DNA of 64,000 nucleotides from Omphiscola glabra (Eukaryota; Mollusca; Gastropoda; Lymnaeidae). A program made the position numbers and the translations under genes. Below are positions 58,064 to 64,000 of the stretch, one piece after another (position 1 is the first letter of the stretch; each line of letters opens with the position of its first letter). Where the stretch lies: assembly GCA_964017045.1 (NCBI GenBank), contig OZ024809.1, forward strand, positions 30,463,354-30,527,353, read 5' to 3'. The notes under the pieces are model-generated. The model saw only the letters and a program-made list of their open reading frames with translations, did no database searches and was not told the origin of the DNA.

Positions 58064-58660
58064 CTTGGAATACACAGACAAACTTGGAATATGAAAGACA
58101 GAACATGGAATACGCAGACAAACTTGGAATATGAAAGACAGAACATGGAATACACAGACAAACTTGGAATATGAAAGACAGAACATGGAATACACAGACA
58201 AACTTGGAATATGAAAGACAGAACATGGAATACACCGACAAACTTGGAATATGAAAGACAGAACATGGAATACACAGACAAACTTGGAATATGAAAGACA
58301 GAACATGGAATACACAGACAAACTTGGAATATGAAAGACAGAACATGGAATACACCGACAAACTTGGAATATGAAAGACAGAACATGGAATACACAGACA
58401 AACTTGGAATATGAAAGACAGAACATGGAATACACCGACAAACTTGGAATATGAAAGACAGAACATGGAATACACAGACAAAACTTGGGATACACAGACA
58501 GAATTTGGAATACACAGACATAACTTGGAATACACAGACATAACTTGGAATACATAGACAAAACTTGGAATACATAGACAAAACTTGGAATGCACAGACA
58601 CACTTGGAATACACAGACAAAACTTGGAATACACAGACAAAAAGATGGAATACACAGACA
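58064..58660. repeat. 40 bp compound minisatellite grading into 20 bp monomers
   Basis: The left part has about 10-11 copies of a 40 bp unit made of two half-units, GAACATGGAATACACAGACA and AACTTGGAATATGAAAGACA. To the right of about 58480 only the simpler 20-21 bp unit AACTTGGAATACACAGACA continues. The minus-strand frames of 198-220 codons are by-products. Confidence 0.97.
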
Positions 58661-59078
58661 TGTTGTTGTCTGAAAGGTGGATCTAATGATGCGCCGGGGG
58701 TCTAAAATAATCATAAAAAGTAATCATCAGTAAAATAATCATTACAAGTAATCATAATACTTAACGAGCCATCTCTATGGATGCATGTGGGTACGGCTCC
58801 CCCCCCCCCTTTCCACGGGGGGACGGGATTCTTCGTGAGTCGCCGGCCATGACGAGCTATATCTGCTAGGTACAGCTACAGCGGGTGTAGACTATGGGTA
58901 TGCACATATAAATTTTGCGTGGATTTAAACATATCATTTCCTCTTCGTCTTCACTTCCGCTGCCGGAAATGGGGTTGCCCACGTGATCAGTGGACTTACG
59001 GTAAAGTTACTAATATTCACGTTCACATAATTTATGTATCTGTGTTCTTTGTTTTTTTTCGCGATGTTAACTACAGAA
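58661..59078. other. Unique sequence, no gene seen
   Basis: C-run near 58801-58810. GCTGCCGGAAATGG near 58960 resembles an ETS-type site, but no transcript evidence accompanies it. Confidence 0.35.
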
Positions 59079-59149
59079 CAGTGGCGTAGGGGTGGGGGGG
59101 CAAGGGGGGCATCATGCCCCGGGCGCGAGTTAAGCTCGCTACGCCACTG
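59079..59149. mobile_element. 71 bp miniature hAT-like element with perfect ends and duplication
   Basis: The ends CAGTGGCGTAG and CTACGCCACTG are exact inverted copies. Both flanks carry the identical 8-mer CTACAGAA (59071-59078 and 59150-59157). Inside are G-rich DNA and GCCCCGGGCGC. This is close to the smallest size at which a transposable unit could be recognised. Confidence 0.85.
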
Positions 59150-59439
59150 CTACAGAAGTGGTCGAGCCCATTTCTTGTGTCCACGAGAAAAACATTATAG
59201 CTATGTTTGGGGGGGTGGGGGTGAAGGGTCAGCTTGACTCAATTTGAGCCATCTCCTGGATTTGGGGGAAGGGGGAGTGTTTGGGGGCGCACCCAAACTG
59301 TGGGCGTCCACTGACATTAAATTTTATGAGATGGTATCTTAATGTCAACTCTCCTAGCGGTATTTGCAGGATCACTGCAGAAACTGGTGTGACGCAGGTC
59401 CTATTTATATCCTGCGACTGTTCAAATCAATGCGTGTAT

Positions 59440-59625
59440 TAATACATCTCATACAGCTAATTCAACTCCAATACATCCAATACACCCAATACACTTAATG
59501 CATCTAATACAACTAATACATGTAAATACACCTAAATACACTTACATACACCTAAATACACTTACATACACCTAAATACACTTACATACACCTAAATACA
59601 CCTGTATACACCTATCACAACCTTT
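59440..59625. repeat. About 10/20 bp degenerate minisatellite
   Basis: The left part has ACATCCAATACA-type units. The right part repeats CCTAAATACACTTACATACA with a 20 bp period. Confidence 0.88.
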
Positions 59626-59734
59626 TTTCCCCAACATCATAACCATATAAATGATTGCACTTTTATTTTCACGTGTTAACACTGCCAGCATTTGTTAACA
59701 AGGATTCTAATTGTAAACAAACACTATTGTTCCC

Positions 59735-59746
<12 letters not shown>

Positions 59747-59773
<27 letters not shown>
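59747..59773. repeat. CT microsatellite
   Basis: TCTCTCTC run preceded by CTGTCTGT. Confidence 0.95.
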
Positions 59774-59828
59774 TGCCCTTAAAAACATTTACAGAGGCAT
59801 AGTCAGACTACGGATGTTAAGACAGACT

Positions 59829-60048
59829 ACGAATATGACAAGATGTCCTACCGCGAATATGACAACATGTCCGACTACAAATATGACAACCAGTCCGACC
59901 ACGAATATGACAACATGTCCGACTACAAATATGACAACCAGTCCGACCACGAATATGACAACATGTCCGACTACAAATATGACAACCAGTCCGGCCACGA
60001 ATATGACAACCAGTCCGACTACAAATATGACAACCTGTCGGGCTACGA
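59829..60048. repeat. 24 bp minisatellite with 48 bp higher-order period
   Basis: Units contain ATATGACAACATGTCCGACT or ATATGACAACCAGTCCGACC, which alternate. All frames remain open (142 codons at 59655 with Asn-Met-Thr-Thr repeats; 76 codons at 59843), as expected from a 24 bp period. Confidence 0.95.
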
Positions 60049-60845
60049 ACAGCCACTTAGTCTTCCATTATGAATTTCCATGAGACCACCATGACTTCCT
60101 GCCCTTTTACGACCCGAATAATGAAACAAGATCCCACCTTATTAGAAGATACAAGATATTACCCAATATTACCCATCATTTACCCCCCCCCCCCCCCAGG
60201 TGCTCAGCCCTATAAAGACAGTGGGTGATCAGTACTCCTGAATGGTGTGCACCCCATGCATAAATTAATGCGCCGTTGTGGCAACGGGCTGCGCCGTGTT
60301 GGTGACATCTGTCCCTGGGAAGCTGTTGCGTTGAAGATTCGCGTTCGGATCCGTAAACGCTGACGATAAACATCCGCCGTCTTAAGTTACCGAACGATGC
60401 GGGCCCGTCTCCAGACATGTGCAGCATTTTTCGCAGGACTTTTAGGTGGTCTTCGCGATTTTGGGGGGGGGGGGGGGGGGGGGCTATCTGGTCCATTCCA
60501 TTTCAGGGACATTTAAAGTGTCCTTAAATCTGCCAGTCACGTGATCCTAATTTCATACTTTGTTTTCAAACACCCACCTCTACAAGTGTGTAGCATTTAC
60601 TCATGACACACATCCTTAAGCTGTGGTGTCCTAGATGATTTAAAAAAAATTATTATTATATCCACAATGCATGTTACGCCCACAGCGAGACTTTGAGGGG
60701 GGCAAAAGGGGGTGGGGGATTCGAAAGAAGTCGTTTGCCATCCCAGACAAATGGAGTTTTAGATAGTAAATCATATTTCTTATTGTACAATTTTCACGAG
60801 AAATGAAAATATGGACCCCTCTTTTCGTATATGTTGCCTTCATAA
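60049..60845. other. Unique sequence between C- and G-runs, no gene seen
   Basis: A 16-base C-run at 60182-60197 and a 21-base G-run at 60463-60483 bracket 265 bp of ordinary sequence. No credible gene. Confidence 0.45.
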
Positions 60846-61046
60846 TCACTAATGGCAATGGTGCTCCCACGTTCACTAATTGTCATGTTGCTCCCATGTT
60901 CACTAATTGCCATGTTGCTCCCATGTTCACTAATTGCCATGTTGCTCCCATGTTCACTAATTGCCATGTTGCTCCCATGTTCACTAATTGCCATGTTGCT
61001 TCCATGTTCACTAATTGCCATGTTGCTCCCATGTTCACCAATCACC
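60846..61046. repeat. 27 bp minisatellite (about 7 units)
   Basis: Units contain TGCTCCCATGTTCACTAATT. Open frames on both strands are by-products. Confidence 0.95.
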
Positions 61047-61097
61047 TATTTCCTCCTATATGCTACATGTTTACATAACCATCTTTTAACCCACGTC

Positions 61098-61727
61098 AGA
61101 ATGTCATACGTTGAATATCATACGTTGAATATCATACGTTGAATATCATACGTTGAATGTCATACGTTGAATATCATACGTTGAATGTCATACGTTGAAT
61201 ATCATACGTTGAATGTCATACGTTGAATATCATACGTTGAATGTCATACGTTGAATGTCATACGTTGAATGTCATACGTTGAATGTCATACGTTGAATGT
61301 CATACGTTGAATATCATACGTTGAATGTCATACGTTGAATGTCATACATTGAATATCATACATTGAATGTCATACGTTGAATATCATACGTTGAATGTCA
61401 TACGTTGAATATCATACGTTGAATGTCATACGTTGAATGTCATACATTGAATATCATACGTTGAATATCATACGTTGAATGTCATATGTTGAATGTCATA
61501 CGTTGAATGTCATATGTTGAATATCATACGATGAATGTCATACGTTGAATGTCATACGTTGAATATCATACATTGAATGTCATACGTTGAATATCATACG
61601 TTGAATGTCATACGTTGAATATCATACGTTGAATATCATACGTTGAATGTCATACGTTGAATATCATACGTTGAATGTCATATGTTGAATGTCATACGTT
61701 GAATATCATACGTTGAATATCATACGT
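61098..61727. repeat. 14 bp minisatellite (45 units)
   Basis: Copies of ATACGTTGAATGTC and ATACGTTGAATATC are intermixed, with occasional ACATTG, ATGTTG and ACGATG variants. Because 14 is not a multiple of 3 and stops occur in the unit, no long frame arises. Confidence 0.97.
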
Positions 61728-62015
61728 TTCGAGTCCTGGTGTTGCAAGAATAAGCACATATTGAATGCTGACACACGACAGGACAACGCTGCACAGACAC
61801 AGTAGATTAGACGGCACCATATCTGTTCCGATTATCTGATGTTGCCATTGAAAATGTATTCGGATTAATCCAGTGATATCCACATCTACTTGGATTACTT
61901 AAGTCTGCCTGTGAAAGACATGCCGTCTTCTGTTTCTGAACCCAATCTAGTTCGTTTTTTTTCCAACTGCTTCATGTACTGGGACCAAGAAGCAGCGATG
62001 CGTTCACTACAAGAC
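61728..62015. other. Unique sequence, no gene seen
   Basis: Short stretch between arrays. Nothing recognised. Confidence 0.4.
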
Positions 62016-62232
62016 TTGTGTGTGTGGGGGGGGGGGTGTCACATGCTGAATGTGTGGGGTGGGGTGCAAGAGGCAGTGGGGGTGTTCACATGTTTAATTT
62101 GTGGGGTTTTGGTGGAAGAGGCAGTGGGTGTGTTCACATGTTTTAATTTGTGGGGTGAAAGAGGCAGTGGGGTGTTGACATGTTGACTTTGTGGGGTGGG
62201 GTGGAAGAGGCAGTGGTGTTCACATGTTTGTC
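62016..62232. repeat. About 45-50 bp G-rich minisatellite, 4-5 units
   Basis: Units contain AGAGGCAGTGGGGGTGTTCA and GTGGGGTGGGGTG, with length variation in the G-rich part. Confidence 0.88.
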
Positions 62233-64000
62233 CTTGCGGGTAGGAATGCAAGAGACAGGCGTGGGGACTTCACCGGTTGTTTTTTGTGCGCGTGTGTGTG
62301 GGGGGGGGGGCGCTGATAAAAACTGGGTCAACCGTGTCCTGAAATATACGCCTGCTTACATTTCTTTTAAGACTCGTCCAGGCACAACGACTTATCGAGT
62401 TAATCGTCAATGTAGGTCAGCCCATTCTACACCCTTTATACACCCCTACTGCTACTGGCGTCAGATAAGTCTATTTTACACCAAGATATCGGAAGCCTCC
62501 ATGGTGGGAATCCGCATGTGACAGGGCATTATCTTCTGTCACGGTAGAGTGGGGATAAGTCTTAACTGTTCACAACCATTCTATGTCTTACGCTGCAGAC
62601 CACGTTTCGCCAATCACGCCATTGTACGTACTATGACGTTGGTATTTTTTTCTTGTGTATTCATAAGGCATTGGTCTCGAAGATCAGTAAATCGATCGTC
62701 CCCATAAATTGTTTGTATGCGTTGTTTAATGAGAGGTCCTTATAACAACATTCACAACATGAACATATGGAGAGAGTGCTCAATTGATTTTAAAAGTAAA
62801 CACAAGTATTTTTTATATTTTTTTTAAAATAACGAACAAATTTAGACGATTTAAAAAAAACACAAAAAAAAAAAACTTACATACAAACAAACAAACAAAA
62901 AATTCGCCTGGCAGTGACCAGTAATGTGGACTTGGATGTGGCCCTCCCCCCCGGGGGGGGGGGCCACCTTTTTCCACCGCCCCCACCCCCAGAAACGCCC
63001 ACCATTATGATGATTGGATTGTTTCTTTTAGCGTGACCGTGTGAGCGCACCCCGGTTAGAGGGCACTCGGATAATGACAATAACCTAATTATCCGACGCC
63101 AGGCGGCAAGTCACGCATACAAATGTCGTAATGCGGGGCGACTGGTTATTAAAACGACAGTTTGGATGATATTGTGCCGCAAACGTTTTTCCGACCGGCC
63201 ACCGACTCTCCACATTCATCATTTTTGGAAGGCTGGAAATATTTATCTGCGAATCGGCAAAACAAAACAATTGAATGCCATTCCTTTATTAGTGCGAGAT
63301 CTCAATGACACCACCACCCACCCTTTTTTTCACAGGGGCGGATTCAACAAAAATAACAATAACCAGATCGACCTCCACCCTCCCCCCAACCACTCCAATT
63401 TATTCAAAAATCGCCCCAAACCTTCAGCGCCTTCTGGTGTAGATACATTTATGCAATATTTTTGTTTACCAGTATACTTGTTTTCGTTCTTGCGATTATT
63501 AGTATACCAAATAAATATCACATTAGGATATAAATATATATACAAATTATATATATATAAATATTTATGAGCCTTTAAGTTGCTATTAAGTCACAGTCTA
63601 TACATCCAGTATGTTGGATCGAAGAATGGAAAAATTTCGGGTAAGGACGGGGGAATGGGCTGAGCAAGTACACATGCAAGTGGTATGTTCTATAGTATTC
63701 CCCCCTCCCCCCCAACCTCCAAAAATTCCCTCATTTTAAAAAGAAATCACACTAAAAATGTATTCACACTTTCATTTATAGAGAAGTGAAGGTTTTTCAA
63801 AAAGGAAATGTTCAGAATAATAATAATATGTGCTGTTTCATGTTCAGACTGACAATTAAGAACACAATTTAAACAGAAACACGAGCGAAAAATTATATTT
63901 AAATTATTCGGTCTTGGATTTGGTAATAATAATAATAATACTGATAATAATCATCATATAATGATAAATGAAAACAATAATGATAATTATTATAATTCTA
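62233..64000. other. Mostly unique AT-rich sequence to the window end, no gene seen
   Basis: Contains the hairpin GTGGCCCTCCCC/GGGGGGGGCCAC at 62938-62967 (14 of 15 paired), A-runs at 62850-62875 and an AAT-type microsatellite near 63924-63940. The 134-codon frame at 63166 is unrecognised and becomes AT-rich low complexity at its end. Confidence 0.4.

Noticed and set aside
58024..58714. 198-220 codon minus-strand frames with Cys/Ile/Phe-rich repeats
   Set aside because: Translations of the 40/20 bp array in three frames.
59655..60083. 142-codon frame with repeated Asn-Met-Thr-Thr glycosylation sites and a hydrophobic start
   Set aside because: The hydrophobic part comes from a CT microsatellite and the remainder from the 24 bp array.

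Overview
This 64 kb window looks like gene-poor, repeat-dominated animal nuclear DNA. There is no prokaryotic operon structure, and I could not recognise one intact conserved protein-coding gene. Most long open frames are by-products of tandem repeats. The repeat content suggests an invertebrate, most likely a mollusc and perhaps a gastropod. Five copies of a SPIN-type hAT element are present, a family known for horizontal transfer among tetrapods and a few invertebrates including a pond snail. Two 3' ends of LINE-type retrotransposons carry C-terminal motifs I associate with molluscan elements. The species assignment is inference only.

The dominant feature is minisatellites. About 45 separate tandem arrays with units of 9 to 66 bp occur from end to end. 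Adding my own intervals gives roughly 16-17 kb, about a quarter of the window. The largest are a 12 bp unit at 4081-4856, 15 bp at 8650-9571, 40 bp at 10281-11101, about 29 bp at 18166-19404, 31 bp at 38503-39096, 25 bp at 39318-40270, 18 bp at 41394-42696, 35 bp at 47140-47860, 31 bp at 52801-53295, 40 bp at 58064-58660 and 14 bp at 61098-61727. Units are unrelated between arrays, and several arrays show higher-order periods. Long G or C homopolymer runs (10 to 28 bases) are also very frequent.

Between the arrays lie small DNA transposons, several with intact target-site duplications. They include SPIN copies at 14792, 25143, 31820, 32993 and 46057; hAT-like MITEs at 3144, 54811 and 59079 (the last only 71 bp); a foldback element at 28920-29253; a MITE at 11304-11718; and a 2.43 kb TTAA-flanked element at 19567-21997. 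The TTAA element seems to hold a small intron-containing gene on the minus strand. One MITE (30719-31162) has had a 17 bp piece of its terminal repeat amplified into exactly 22 tandem units. This shows directly how a transposon end can seed a minisatellite. An unclassified dispersed repeat family has three copies, at 23490, 36881 and 48429.

The best candidate for a host-gene regulatory region is the CpG-rich segment at about 49640-50340, which has two CCAAT-type boxes. Consensus splice donors lie downstream of it at 50556 and 51175. A second GC-rich patch at 3445-3840 lies downstream of twin AAGATGGCGGC motifs. Neither can be tied to a recognisable protein from this sequence alone.
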